Below are positions 26,801 to 34,390 of a stretch of DNA of 34,390 bases, in pieces; the stretch's first letter is position 1; each line of letters begins with the position of its first letter. The notes beneath the pieces are model-generated. The model worked only from the letters and a program-made list of their open reading frames with translations, did no database searches and had not been told where the DNA came from. This DNA comes from Parafrankia discariae (GTDB taxonomy: Bacteria > Actinomycetota > Actinomycetes > Frankiales > Frankiaceae): assembly GCF_000373365.1 (NCBI RefSeq), contig NZ_KB891214.1, positions 45,461-79,850 on the forward strand. The letters run 5' to 3'. The position numbers and the translations under genes are program-made.

Positions 26801-27679
26801 GTTGCGGCGGGCGTCGGAGAGCCGCTCCACCAGCAGCAGCCCCACCCCCTCACCCCAGCCGGTGCCGTCGGCGGTGGCGGCGAACGCCTTGCACCGCCCG
26901 TCCGGGGAGAGTCCGCGTTGCCGGCTGAACTCGACGAACAGCCCGGGGGTCGCGATCACGGTGGCGCCGCCGGCCAGGGCCAGGTCGCATTCGCCGCGGC
27001 GCAGCGACTGCACCGCCAGGTGCAGGGCGACCAGGGAGGAGGAGCAGGCGGTGTCGACGGTGACCGCCGGGCCCTCCAGCCCGAACGTGTACGAGATCCG
27101 CCCGGAGGCGACGGACCCGGCGCTGCCGATGCCGATGTACCCCTCCAGGCCGTCCGGCGCCTGCCTGATCCGTCCGCCGTAGTCGCTGTACATCACCCCG
27201 GCGAACACACCGGTGCGTGAGCCGCGCAGCGAGTCGGGGGCGATCCCGGCCCGTTCGAACGCCTCCCAGGACGTCTCCAGCAGCAGCCGCTGCTGCGGGT
27301 CCATCGCCGTCGCCTCACGCGGGGAGATCCCGAAGAACGCCGGGTCGAACAGGTCGGCGTCGTGCAGGAACCCGCCCTCCCGCGCGTAGGTGTGGCCCAC
27401 CCGCTCCGGGTCCGGGTCGAACAGGCCGGGCACGTCCCAGCCGCGGTTCTCCGGGAAGGACGAGATCGCGTCGGTGCCCGACCGCGCCACCCGCCACAGG
27501 TCCTCCGGTGTGCGGACCCCGCCGGGGTAACGGCAGGCCGTCCCGACGATCGCGATCGGCTCCGTGCGCTCGGCCTCCAGCTCGGACAGCCGCGCCCGGG
27601 TGCTGAGCAGATCGCCCGTCACCCGCTTCAGGTAGTCCCGCAGGCGGCTCTCGGTGCCGGCGGTCGTCTCGTTCGTCAT
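20852..27679 (-). CDS. Type I polyketide synthase, KS-AT(methylmalonyl)-DH-ER-KR-ACP
   Basis: This single, fully reducing module has 2275 residues. The N-terminal docking coil (9-38) is followed by KS 41-465 with Cys212, His347 and His387. AT is about 596-958 with Ser687 in [11 protein letters not shown] and YASH at 786-789, both methylmalonyl-CoA marks. DH is about 985-1250 with [10 protein letters not shown] (His1011) and [10 protein letters not shown] (Asp1176). ER is about 1480-1795 with [13 protein letters not shown] and the NADPH loop [13 protein letters not shown] is about 1824-2005 with TGGTGTLG, the B-type LDD motif ([10 protein letters not shown]) and the NYAAAN active site. ACP is about 2106-2186 with Ser2148 in GFDSL. 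The C-terminal docking segment ends [17 protein letters not shown]. All domains look active, so it should add a methyl-branched, fully saturated unit. The AT DNA (about 24800-26120) differs sharply in composition from the rest. ATG 27679 follows AGAGGTG by 9 bases. Confidence 0.95.
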   Translation of the reverse strand: MTNETTAGTESRLRDYLKRVTGDLLSTRARLSELEAERTEPIAIVGTACRYPGGVRTPEDLWRVARSGTDAISSFPENRGWDVPGLFDPDPERVGHTYAREGGFLHDADLFDPAFFGISPREATAMDPQQRLLLETSWEAFERAGIAPDSLRGSRTGVFAGVMYSDYGGRIRQAPDGLEGYIGIGSAGSVASGRISYTFGLEGPAVTVDTACSSSLVALHLAVQSLRRGECDLALAGGATVIATPGLFVEFSRQRGLSPDGRCKAFAATADGTGWGEGVGLLLVERLSDARRNNHPVLAVVRGSAVNQDGTSGQLSAPNGPAQQRVIRQALADAGLNTADVDAVEAHGTGTRLGDPIEAQALLATYGQNRPDDKPLWLGSLKSNIGHTQAAAGAAGIIKIIQALHHHELPRTLHVDEPTPHVDWDSGNVRLLTENRPWEPRDTPRRAAVSSFGISGTNAHVILEEAAREIDGNSSGEAGSAPNGTAPASAGNLAESIEVTASVELETPVPILLSGHTEQALHDQAENLNTYLTHHPNTTPHQLTHTLTHGRTHHQHRAAIITTATDTTELRDTLTALTRNQPHPNLTQHHTTTPGKTVFVFPGQGSQWHGMARHLYTTSPTFAHHLTTATDALNPHLDYDLLHTLTSPTPPPDTVTYVQPALFAVMTSLARLWQHHGIHPDTVLGHSQGEIAAAHIAGALTLTDAATIVALRATALTTLTGTGTMASVTLPADTLQPLLTRYPDLHIAAHNSPTHTIIAGNPQSITELLEHCQQNNIQSRQIPVDYASHTPHIEPLHTTLTTALAHITPTPATIPFYSTLTNTYLDTTQLTPEYWYQNLRNPVQFHQALTTLHHNGHTTYIETSPHPVLTTTITETLENTPENTNQNSTRNTDQNSTAEHPTERPTITVTGTLRRDHGTLHTFHTALAHLHTHGHTPTWHTPPAPTPPTPLPTYPFQHHRYWLEGPPIGPEGDGDAAGHGFVSAVTELADGDGLLLTGRLSLRSHPWLADHAVRGTVLLPATAQLELVFQAALHTGAAGIEELTLEAPLLLPERGGVRLQARVEAADDQDRRRVTVHSRQSAEDPWTRHATGVLAPPAPSAAPAPGESAWPPPQATPVPVEGLYDQLAELGYEYGPAFQNLRAAWRDGDTVYASVVLGPEHHVDAARFAVHPALFDAAMHAMGLGGFLGSGVLLPFAWSGITLAAAGATELRVTVAPGPGERDTVTVTLADQTGAPVARVDQLTLRPVDPASLPSAPGRGGSEGLYELEWQELPPLTTVAAPPYRLATAPDGPSTGAPDGEPRSDLSSHLELDRELDLQLALGAPGGDEAELTLLPWWAPPGPADADRDSIPDLPGAVGAGVLALLGRVRDWLGQDDRPQARLVVLTRRAVAARPGDPTELTAAPLWGLLRSAATENPDRIIIADVDGTAASLAALPGALATGEPQFALRDGVALVPRLVRHAAGKALAPPPDEPAWRVETPGGSPDDLFLAPFPAAHAPLAPGQVRLAVRAAGLNFRDVLTALGMVPVGAPLGTEAAGVVLEVGPRVPGLSPGLSVGDRVLGLVPGALGPLAVADERLLAPIPAGWSFAQAAGVPAVFTTAYYSLVELARIRPGERVLIHAATGGVGLAALQVARHLGAEVFATASPAKWGALRALGVPAERIASSRTTDFEAAFLDATDGAGVDVVLNSLTGPFLDASLRLLPRGGRFVEMGIADPRDPAEVAATHPGVHYQAFELLDMDPDQVGRSLAGALDLLAGGPLRPLPVTTWDVRSAPAAFRHFSQARQVGKVVLTIPASVGEGERPVLGEPTGEPADARADARAGTVLLTGGTGTLGAALARHLVTARGVRHLLLTSRRGARAPGAAELAAELTELAGPGATVRVEACDAADRDALAGLLASVDPARPLTSVIHAAGLLDDGVLSSLTPEKIDAVLRPKVRAAWNLHELTLGADLTEFVLFSSASGLLGGAGQANYAAANVFLDALAAHRRAAGRPAVSLAWGLWQSASGMTGHLDEADLARIARGGLVPMSTEVGMALFDAALVAGPPLLAPAPLDLAALRRQAQSGGLPAVLRALVRGPVVRRAAGATAVEPTAPGGLAERLRGLRGVERERYLFTLVREQMAAVLGHAGGEDIAPDQALKDIGFDSLTSVELRNRLGAATGLRLPTTLAFDFPTPAALAARLLSLLAPDDTAAELDRLLAEVSVDGPEFGAIRDRLRDALWRWEEAAAAGSPAGALGAAAVPAQPSSADELAELADATDEELFRALDEELDAP
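24800..26120 (-). other. Compositionally foreign AT-domain segment
   Basis: Across this stretch the coding strand is very poor in G and dominated by ACC, CAC, CTC and CCC codons, and the protein is rich in His, Thr, Asn, Gln and Pro (for example [16 protein letters not shown]). The flanking KS and DH regions use ordinary G-rich codons and have few such residues. The limits coincide with the KS-AT linker and the end of the AT domain. This is the pattern expected when an AT domain is replaced by recombination from a differently biased PKS. Confidence 0.7.
26480..26545 (-). repeat. 66-bp exact repeat shared by two KS domains (copy 1)
   Basis: These 66 bases are identical to 32400-32465 and lie at the same place in the KS domain, around the [12 protein letters not shown] motif. 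The flanks are similar but not identical. Confidence 0.8.
27018..27091 (-). repeat. 74-bp exact repeat shared by two KS domains (copy 1)
   Basis: These 74 bases are identical to 32938-33011 and cover the KS active-site cysteine region ([16 protein letters not shown]). The third KS gene has the same protein motif with several base differences. Confidence 0.8.
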
Positions 27680-27731
27680 GCGACGTCACCTCTGTGCGTC
27701 CGGCGGGCGAGGGGCCGCCCGGGGCTGGTGG

Positions 27732-30700
27732 TCAGTCGGTGCCGAGTTGCTCGTCGATGAGCTCGAAGAGCTCGTCGTCCGAGGCCGTGCCGAGCGCGGG
27801 TGCGAAGACGGGGGCGACCGCGGAGGCGAGGGGCAGCGGACGCCCGGCCCGGCCCGGCGCGATCCGGGCGAGCAGGGCGGACAGCCGTTCCGCGAGCTGG
27901 TCCCGCAGGGGGTCGGCGGTGGGCGGCTGCCCCGCACCGTCGGCCCGGCCCGGCCCGTCGGGACCTGCCGGCCCGTCCGGCGTGTCCAGCTGGCTGAGGG
28001 CCGCTTCCAGCTCGTCGAGGCGGGACAGCGCGTCGGCGGTCCCACCCGGCAGCGCCCGGGCCAGCTCGGCCAGCAGATGCCGGGCGAGCGTCTCCACCGT
28101 CGGATGGTCGAACAGCATCGTCGGTGGCAGCCGCAGACCGGTCGCCGCGCCGATCCGGTTGCGCAGCTCCACCGCGGTGAGCGAGTCGAAACCGAAGTCG
28201 AGCAGGCCCCGGTCGACCGGCACCGGATAGCTGGCCGGGTGCCCGAGGACCTCGGCCACCGTGGCGCGGACCAGTTCCCGCGACACCCGGGGCCGCTCGC
28301 CGGCCGACACCTCGCGGAGCCGGCGCAGCCACGGCGGGTCGGCCGGGCCGGAGCCGTTGGCCCCGTTCCGGCCCGACTCCTGCGGGGACGACCCGTTCGC
28401 CCCCGCGGTCCCGTTCGACGCCGCGCTCCCGCCCGCGGCGCCGCCCGGCACCGGCCCGGCCGCCGCGGCGGCGAAGCCGGGCGGCAGCAGTCCGTACAGC
28501 GGCGGGGCCAGCCGCCGCTCGCGGGCGGCGGCGCGCAGCGCGCCGAGATCGAAGCGGGCCGGTACCGCCACCGGAGCTCCGGAGGCCACGGCGGCGTCGA
28601 ACAGATCCAGCCCCTCCTGCTCGCTGATCGCCCGGATGCCGCCGCGCGCGATGCGGGCCCGGTCGGCCACGGACAGCGCGCCGCCCAGGCCCTCCGCCTG
28701 CTCCCACAGACCCCACGCCAGCGACACGGCCGGCAGGCCCAGGGCCTGGCGGTGCTCCGCGAGGGCGTCGAGGTAGGAGTTGGCGGCGGCGTAGTTGGCC
28801 TGGCCGGCGTTGCCGACGACGCCCGCGACCGAGGAGAACAGCACGAAGGCGGCCAACCCGGTCTCCCGGGTCAGCTCATGCAGCAGCCAGGCCGCCTCCG
28901 CCTTGGGGCGCAGCACCTCGTCGAGGCGTTCGGCGTCCAGCGCCCCCAGCGTCGCGTCGGCGGTGATCCCGGCGACGTGCACGACAGCGGACAGCGGATG
29001 CGCGTCGGGAACCTCCGCGAGCAGCCGGCGCAGTTCGTCGGGGTCGGCGAGGTCGCCGGCGACGAGCCGCACCTCGGCTCCCAGCCCGGTCAGCCGCTCC
29101 ACCAGGACGCCGGCGCCCGGCGCGGCCGGGCCGCGCCGGCTGGTCAGCAGCAACCGGCGGACGCCGTGCCGGGCCACCAGCCGTTGGGCGACGAGGCCGC
29201 CCAGGGCACCGGTCGCCCCGGTCACCAGCACGGTGCCGGTGGAGGGGAACAGCGGCCCGGCGACGGCCGCGCCGCCGTCCTGCTCCTCGGGCGCCTCGGA
29301 TGGTGCCGGTAGAGGCTCCAGTCGGGGCAGCAGGAGCCGCCCGTCGCGCACCGCGACCTGAGGCTCCCCGGTGGCGACGGCGGCTGCCAGCGCCCGTTCG
29401 GAGGACGGGGTGCCGTCGGTGTCGACCAGGGTGAACACGCCCGGGTTCTCCGTCTGCGCCGTGCGGACGAGTCCCCACAGCGCGGCCTGGGCGAGTCCGT
29501 CGACCTGGTCCCCGGCCCGCGCGGCGACGGCACCGTGGGTCAGCAGCACCAGCCGGCTGTCCGCCAGCCGCTCCTCGGCGAGCCAGCCGCGCAGCACCGG
29601 CAGCGCGGCGAGCAGGATCTCCCGGGCCGCCGCCGGCGACACTGAGTCGGCCGTGGGACCGGCGGCGTCCAGCACCACCGCCTCGGGCGCCGCACCGCCG
29701 GCCGCGACGTCCGCCAGCAGCCGTTCGGCCTGCGCCCAGCCGGCCAGCTCCCGGGCAGTCGCCGGGGCGGGTGCCGGGCCGACCGGCGGGACCCAGGCCA
29801 GGCGGTGCAGCGTGCCGTCGGTGCCGCGCGCCCCGGCCAGCCGGGCCGGGTCGACCGCACGCACCACGAGCCGGTCCACGGCCAGCAGCGGGGTGTCCGC
29901 GGTGTCGGTGATCAGCAGCCGCACGGTGTCCCGCCCGACCGGGGTGATGCGGACCCGCAGCGGGCCGGCCCAGTCGCCGGACGTGGCCGCCCACACCCCG
30001 TGCCAGGAGAACGGCACCCGGATGCCGCCGGCACCGGCCGCGCCCGCGTCGGTCCCGCCGGTGTCGGTGCCGTCAGGATCGGTCCCGTCAGGGTCGGTGC
30101 CGACGGAGCCGGCGAGGGCGAGCGGGTGCAGGGCCGCGTCGAGCAGCGCCGGATGCGGGGCCGTGCCGAACGTCGCGTCGCCCGGTGGCACGAGCTCGGC
30201 GAACAGCTCCTCCCCGCGCCGCCAGCCGGCTCGCAGACCCTGGAAGAGCGGCCCGTAGTCATAGCCGAGGCGGGCGAGATCGTCGTAGCTGTTGTGGTTG
30301 GTGTCGCTGCCGGTTCCGGTGTCGCTGCTGGCGGGGCCGCGCAGTGGCCGGGTGTCCGCCGGCGGCCAGGTGTCCGGTTCGGGCCGGTCGGGCGGCGCGG
30401 AGGCCGCGTCGGGGCCGAGCAGCCCGCTGGCGTGAACGGTCCAGGGCTGGCGCACCCCGTCCGGACGGGAGTGCACGCGCAGTGTGGTCCGACCGGAGTC
30501 GTCGGCTGTCCCGACGACGACCTGCAGTGCGAGAGCTCCCTGCTCGGGCACCACCAGCGGTGCCCCCAGGGTCAGCTCCTCCACCGCGGCCGCCCCGGCC
30601 ACCCGGGCCGAGTGCAGGGCGAGGCCGAGCAGCGCCGTCGCCGGCGCCACCACCGCCCCGGCGACCCGGTGGTCGGTCAGCCACGGCTGGTCGGCCAGTG

Positions 30701-33700
30701 AGAGCCGCCCGGTGAGCACCGAGCCGGAGCCGTCGGCCAGCTCCAGCGCCGCGCCCAGCAACGGGTGCCCGGCTGGGTCAAGGCCGGCCGCGCCCAGGTC
30801 CGGTCCCGTGCCGGAGGTGGTGACGTCGAGCCAGTAGCGGGACCGCTGGAACGGATAGGTGGGCAGCCCCACCGCGGGCCCCGGGCCGAAGTAGGCCGAC
30901 CAGTCGACCCGCCCGCCCGCGGCGTCCAGGGCGCCCAGCGCCGCGGCGAGCGTCTCCGGCTCGGGGCGGCCCCGCCGCTGGGTGGCCAGTGTGACCACCT
31001 CGGCCGTGACCGGTGGTTCGGCGAGCGTGTCGGCGGCCATCGTGGCCAGGACGGTGTCCGGGCCGATCTCCAGGAACCCGCGGATACCCGACCCGCGCAG
31101 CGCCTGGACGGCGGGCGCGAACAGCACGGTCTCCCGCGCGTGGCGCACCCAGTACTCGGGCGTCGCCAGTACGTCGGCCGGGACCGGCTCCCCGGTGAGG
31201 TCGGAGACGACGGTGACGGCCGGCGCGGCGAAGGCCAGGCCGGCGACGACGTCCCGGAACTCGTCGAGGATCGGCTCGACCAGCGGGGAGTGGAACGCGT
31301 GGCTGACCGACAGCAGCCGGGTGCGGGCGCCACCTGCCGCCGCCCGGCGGACGACCTCGGCGACGGCCCGTTCCTCCCCGGACACCACGGTCGCCCGGGG
31401 GCCGTTGACCGCGGCGAGCGAGACCGCCCCGTCGACGTCGGCGAGCAGTGCCGCCGCCTCGTCGGCCGGGACGGACAGGGCCGCCATCGTGCCTCCGGCC
31501 GGCAGCGTGGCCATCAGCCGGGATCGGGCGCCGACCAGCGTCGCGGCATCGGGCAGCGACAGTACCCCGACCGCGTGTGCCGCGGCGATCGCGCCGATGG
31601 AGTGGCCCAGCACCGCGTCGGGACGCACGCCCCAGCCCGCCAACAGCCGGAACAGGGCGACCTCGTGCGCGAACAGCGCCGGCTGCGTCCAGGCGGTCGA
31701 ATCCAGCAGCGCCGCTTCCGGGCTGCCGGGCGCGGCGAACACGACGTCGCGCAGCGGCCGGTCGAGGCCCGGCGCGAAGGCCGCGGCCACCTCGTCGAAC
31801 GCGGTGGCGAACGCCGGGAACGCCTCGTACAGCCCGCGGCCCATGCCGGGCCGCTGGCTGCCCTGTCCGGTGAACAGGAACGCGGTGCGCAGCGTGCCGA
31901 GGGCCTGCCCGGTCGCCCGACCCGGGTCGGGCTCGTCCCGGGCCAGCAGGTCCAGCGCGCGCAGCGCGTCCGCCCGCTCGGCCGCGACGAACGAGGCCCG
32001 CCATTCCAGCCCCGCCTGGGTCCGGGCGAGCTGCCGCGCGATGTCGATCGGTGCCACCGCCGGCCGGTGTCCGAGATCGTCGCCCAGGCTCGCGGCGCGG
32101 GCCCGCAGCCCCGCCGCGCTGTGCGCGCGCAGCACCCACACCGGCGGGACGCCGATGCTCCCGTCGGGTTTTCCCGCTTCGTCGGGCGCGGTGGGCTGGG
32201 CGGCTTCCTCGAGGATGACGTGGGCGTTGGTGCCGCTGATGCCGAAGGAGGAGACGGCGGCGCGGCGGGGCCGGGCGCCCGGTTCCCAGGGTTGGCTCTC
32301 GGTGAGCAGGGTGACGTTTCCGGCGTGCCAGTCGACGTGTGAGGTGGGTTGGTCGACGTGGAGGGTGCGGGGGAGTTCTCTGTGGTGGAGGGCTTGGACG
32401 ATTTTGATGATGCCGGCGGCGCCGGCGGCGGCCTGGGTGTGGCCGATGTTGGATTTGAGGCTGCCGAGCCAGAGGGGTTGGTTGTCGGGTCGGTTCTGGC
32501 CGTAGGTGGCGAGGAGGGCTTGGGCTTCGATGGGGTCGCCGAGGCGGGTGCCGGTGCCGTGGGCTTCGACGGCGTCGATGTCGGTGGGGTTGAGGCCGGC
32601 GTTGGTGAGGGCCTGGCGGATGACTCGTTGTTGCGACGGTCCGTTGGGGGCGGTGAGGCCGTTGCTGGCGCCGTCCTGGTTGGTGGCGGTGCCGCGGACG
32701 ACGGCGAGGACGGGGTGGTTGTTGCGGTGGGCGTCGGAGAGTCGTTCGAGCAGGAGGATGGCGGCGCCTTCGGACCAGCCGGTGCCGTCGGCGGCGTCGG
32801 CGAAGGGTTTGCACCGGCCGTCGGCGGCGAGGCCGCGTTGGCGGCTGAACTCGACGAAGGTGGCGGGGCTGGCCATGACGGTGACGCCGCCGGCGAGGGC
32901 GAGGTCGCATTCGCCGCTGCGTAGTGCCTGGGCGGCGAGGTGCAGGGCGACCAGGGAGGAGGAGCAGGCGGTGTCGACGGTGACCGCCGGGCCCTCCAGC
33001 CCGAACGTGTAGGACACCCGGCCCGAGGCGACGCTGCCGGCGCTCCCGCTGACCAGGTACCCCTCGAAGCCCGCCGCGGGCGTGGCGGCCTGGTGCAGTC
33101 GGGCGCCGTAGTCGTTGTACATGACGCCGGCGAACACGCCGGTGCGGGAGCCGCGCAGTGAGTCGGGCGCGATCCCGGCCCGTTCGAACGCCTCCCAGGA
33201 CGTCTCCAGCAGCAACCGCTGCTGCGGATCGGTCGTCATCGCCTCACGCGGGCTGATGCCGAACAGCTCCGGGTCGAAGTCCCCGGCGTCGTGCAGGAAC
33301 CCGCCCTCACGGGCGTAGGAGGTGCCCAGGTGGTCGGGGTCGGGGTCGTAGAGGGCGTCGAGGTCCCAGCCGCGGTCGGTGGGGAAGCCGGAGACCGCGT
33401 CCGTGCCGTCGGCGAGCAGCCGCCACAGGTCCTCCGGCGAGCGGACCCCGCCGGGCAGGCGGCAGGCCATCGACACGATGACGATCGGATCGTCGCCCGC
33501 CGCCGGGGACGCGCCGGCGGCCGTCGCTGTCACGGCGGCTCCGGCCGTGGCTGTGGCCGTCGTCGGGACTGTGTCGCCGGCCGCCGCGCCGAGCAGCTCC
33601 TCGCGCAGCAGGTCCGCCAGCGCGTTCGGGGTGGGGTGGTCGAAGACGACGGTGGCGGGTAGGCGCAGGCCGGTGGCGGTGCCGAGCCGGTTGCGCAGGT

Positions 33701-34390
33701 CGACGGCGGCCAGCGAGTCGAAACCGAGGTCGGTGAAGGCCCGGTCCTCGGGCACCGCGGCGGTGTCGGTGTGCCCGAGGACGAGCGCGACCGTCTCCCG
33801 GACGAGTTCGAGCAGCAGCCGGTCCGCCTCGGCGGCGCTCGCCCCGGCCAGCCGGGACGCCAGCGCCGGGCGGCTGGAGGCGGCCGCGCGCGGCCCGTCA
33901 CCGCGGCGGGGGGCGCTGCGCACCAGCGAGCGCAGCGGGGGCGGCACGACGGCTCCCGGCGCGGCGAGCGCGCGGGTGTCGAAACGGGAGGCCACCAGCA
34001 GGGGACGGTCGGCGTGCTCGCCGGCGAAGACCTCGTCGAACAGCCGCAGGGCCTGCTCGGCGGGCAGCGGCGCGATGCCGGCCCGGGCGAGCCGGTTCAG
34101 GTCCGCCTGCGCCAGGGTGGCGGCCATGCCGCTGGTGTCGCTGGTGCGGCCGTCGCTGGTGCTGTCGGTGCTGTTGTTGTTGGGGGTGGGGTGCCAGAGG
34201 CCCCAGGCGATGCTGGTGGCGGGGAGGTGGTGGGTGTGGCGGTGGTGGGCGAGGGCGTCGAGGTAGGCGTTGGCGGCGGCGTAGTTGGCTTGGCCGGCGG
34301 TGCCGGTGGTGGCGGTGATGGAGGAGAAGAGGAGGAAGGTGTGGAGGGGGTGGTTGTGGGTGAGGGTGTGGAGGTGGGTGGCGGCGTCGG
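27732..34390 (-). CDS. Type I polyketide synthase, partial: ...KR-ACP / KS-AT(malonyl)-DH-KR-ACP
   Basis: The gene runs off the right edge; the reading frame is open from 34388. An ATG at 34127 falls inside a KR domain and is not the start. Domains by position: end of a KR (34390-about 34170, with [15 protein letters not shown]), ACP 33830-33590 (Ser in [10 protein letters not shown]), KS 33490-32210 (DTACSSS, EAHGTGT, KSNIGHT), AT 31890-30840 with [11 protein letters not shown] and HAFH (malonyl type), DH 30775-29840 with [10 protein letters not shown] and [12 protein letters not shown] about 29240-28700 with TGATGALG and NYAAAN, ACP 28298-28060 ([10 protein letters not shown]), then a C-terminal docking segment ending [13 protein letters not shown]. 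There is no ER. The complete module should give an alpha,beta-unsaturated unit from malonyl-CoA. The stop lies 52 bases before the next PKS gene. Confidence 0.94.
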   Translation of the reverse strand, partial: DAATHLHTLTHNHPLHTFLLFSSITATTGTAGQANYAAANAYLDALAHHRHTHHLPATSIAWGLWHPTPNNNSTDSTSDGRTSDTSGMAATLAQADLNRLARAGIAPLPAEQALRLFDEVFAGEHADRPLLVASRFDTRALAAPGAVVPPPLRSLVRSAPRRGDGPRAAASSRPALASRLAGASAAEADRLLLELVRETVALVLGHTDTAAVPEDRAFTDLGFDSLAAVDLRNRLGTATGLRLPATVVFDHPTPNALADLLREELLGAAAGDTVPTTATATAGAAVTATAAGASPAAGDDPIVIVSMACRLPGGVRSPEDLWRLLADGTDAVSGFPTDRGWDLDALYDPDPDHLGTSYAREGGFLHDAGDFDPELFGISPREAMTTDPQQRLLLETSWEAFERAGIAPDSLRGSRTGVFAGVMYNDYGARLHQAATPAAGFEGYLVSGSAGSVASGRVSYTFGLEGPAVTVDTACSSSLVALHLAAQALRSGECDLALAGGVTVMASPATFVEFSRQRGLAADGRCKPFADAADGTGWSEGAAILLLERLSDAHRNNHPVLAVVRGTATNQDGASNGLTAPNGPSQQRVIRQALTNAGLNPTDIDAVEAHGTGTRLGDPIEAQALLATYGQNRPDNQPLWLGSLKSNIGHTQAAAGAAGIIKIVQALHHRELPRTLHVDQPTSHVDWHAGNVTLLTESQPWEPGARPRRAAVSSFGISGTNAHVILEEAAQPTAPDEAGKPDGSIGVPPVWVLRAHSAAGLRARAASLGDDLGHRPAVAPIDIARQLARTQAGLEWRASFVAAERADALRALDLLARDEPDPGRATGQALGTLRTAFLFTGQGSQRPGMGRGLYEAFPAFATAFDEVAAAFAPGLDRPLRDVVFAAPGSPEAALLDSTAWTQPALFAHEVALFRLLAGWGVRPDAVLGHSIGAIAAAHAVGVLSLPDAATLVGARSRLMATLPAGGTMAALSVPADEAAALLADVDGAVSLAAVNGPRATVVSGEERAVAEVVRRAAAGGARTRLLSVSHAFHSPLVEPILDEFRDVVAGLAFAAPAVTVVSDLTGEPVPADVLATPEYWVRHARETVLFAPAVQALRGSGIRGFLEIGPDTVLATMAADTLAEPPVTAEVVTLATQRRGRPEPETLAAALGALDAAGGRVDWSAYFGPGPAVGLPTYPFQRSRYWLDVTTSGTGPDLGAAGLDPAGHPLLGAALELADGSGSVLTGRLSLADQPWLTDHRVAGAVVAPATALLGLALHSARVAGAAAVEELTLGAPLVVPEQGALALQVVVGTADDSGRTTLRVHSRPDGVRQPWTVHASGLLGPDAASAPPDRPEPDTWPPADTRPLRGPASSDTGTGSDTNHNSYDDLARLGYDYGPLFQGLRAGWRRGEELFAELVPPGDATFGTAPHPALLDAALHPLALAGSVGTDPDGTDPDGTDTGGTDAGAAGAGGIRVPFSWHGVWAATSGDWAGPLRVRITPVGRDTVRLLITDTADTPLLAVDRLVVRAVDPARLAGARGTDGTLHRLAWVPPVGPAPAPATARELAGWAQAERLLADVAAGGAAPEAVVLDAAGPTADSVSPAAAREILLAALPVLRGWLAEERLADSRLVLLTHGAVAARAGDQVDGLAQAALWGLVRTAQTENPGVFTLVDTDGTPSSERALAAAVATGEPQVAVRDGRLLLPRLEPLPAPSEAPEEQDGGAAVAGPLFPSTGTVLVTGATGALGGLVAQRLVARHGVRRLLLTSRRGPAAPGAGVLVERLTGLGAEVRLVAGDLADPDELRRLLAEVPDAHPLSAVVHVAGITADATLGALDAERLDEVLRPKAEAAWLLHELTRETGLAAFVLFSSVAGVVGNAGQANYAAANSYLDALAEHRQALGLPAVSLAWGLWEQAEGLGGALSVADRARIARGGIRAISEQEGLDLFDAAVASGAPVAVPARFDLGALRAAARERRLAPPLYGLLPPGFAAAAAGPVPGGAAGGSAASNGTAGANGSSPQESGRNGANGSGPADPPWLRRLREVSAGERPRVSRELVRATVAEVLGHPASYPVPVDRGLLDFGFDSLTAVELRNRIGAATGLRLPPTMLFDHPTVETLARHLLAELARALPGGTADALSRLDELEAALSQLDTPDGPAGPDGPGRADGAGQPPTADPLRDQLAERLSALLARIAPGRAGRPLPLASAVAPVFAPALGTASDDELFELIDEQLGTD
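30064..30108 (-). repeat. 15-bp in-frame tandem repeat inside the DH domain
   Basis: Three 15-base units (30064, 30079, 30094), the third diverged, encode the [15 protein letters not shown] run. It lies between [17 protein letters not shown] and the following strand [10 protein letters not shown] of the DH domain, most likely as a surface loop. Confidence 0.65.
32400..32465 (-). repeat. 66-bp exact repeat shared by two KS domains (copy 2)
   Basis: Identical to 26480-26545. It sits in the KS stretch 32230-32930, where the coding strand again prefers C-ending codons and is poor in G. Confidence 0.8.
32938..33011 (-). repeat. 74-bp exact repeat shared by two KS domains (copy 2)
   Basis: Identical to 27018-27091, covering the KS active-site cysteine. 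It begins right where the C-ending codon stretch (32230-32930) stops. Confidence 0.8.

Noticed and set aside
29240-29840. An ER domain between DH and KR of the partial PKS
   Set aside because: The roughly 200 residues there match only the structural half of the KR; no LNFRDVL or NADPH-binding ER motifs are present.
34125-34127. ATG at 34127 as start of the first PKS gene
   Set aside because: It lies inside a KR domain; the same frame stays open to the right edge and encodes the KR active-site region with NYAAAN.
1-34390. CRISPR arrays, tRNA or rRNA genes, intact insertion sequences
   Set aside because: No regularly spaced repeats with unique spacers, no cloverleaf or rRNA-like sequence and no transposase were seen; the short repeats present are in-frame or domain-level repeats.

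Overview
The window is very GC-rich DNA (about 70% or more) with GTG/ATG starts, 4-base stop/start overlaps, a DUF222/13E12-type gene remnant, a DUF6221-like protein, two luciferase-like flavin monooxygenases and modular type I polyketide synthases. This points to a high-GC actinobacterium. The DUF222 remnant and general gene style remind me of Frankia and relatives, but the genus cannot be proved from the sequence alone. No tRNA, rRNA, CRISPR array or intact insertion sequence was seen.

Left part (1-5.4 kb). A decayed DUF222-HNH gene runs in from the left edge, followed by a DUF6221-like gene on the minus strand. Next come an SfnB/DszC-type flavin monooxygenase of the acyl-CoA dehydrogenase fold (974-2194) preceded by a small leader ORF, a GNAT acetyltransferase, and an HSL-type esterase. 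A strong two-way terminator separates these from a membrane acyltransferase on the minus strand.

Transport and oxidoreductase part (5.4-14.2 kb). A compact minus-strand operon encodes an MsnO8-type luciferase-like monooxygenase, a lipoprotein solute-binding protein, two permeases and two ATPases of the oligopeptide/dipeptide ABC family. A TetR regulator is divergent from it, and a second luciferase-like monooxygenase converges on the TetR gene. With the SfnB-like enzyme, this makes an organosulfur (or other small organic) scavenging locus plausible, but that is inference.

PKS part (14.4-34.4 kb). A plus-strand group encodes an acyl-CoA carboxylase carboxyltransferase, a small translationally coupled ORF and a CYP105-like P450. 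It converges, across a 34-bp perfect palindrome, on three collinear minus-strand PKS genes transcribed right to left. The first runs off the right edge and holds the end of one module (KR-ACP) and a full KS-AT(malonyl)-DH-KR-ACP module. The second is KS-AT(methylmalonyl)-DH-ER-KR-ACP. The third is KS-AT(malonyl)-ACP. Class 1 docking segments match at both protein junctions. The last protein stops right after its ACP, with neither a thioesterase nor a C-terminal docking segment, so the predicted end product is a beta-ketoacyl-ACP that must be released by another enzyme. This is the most interesting point of the window. Patches of the PKS genes have a very different base and codon composition, which suggests natural domain replacement and gene conversion.
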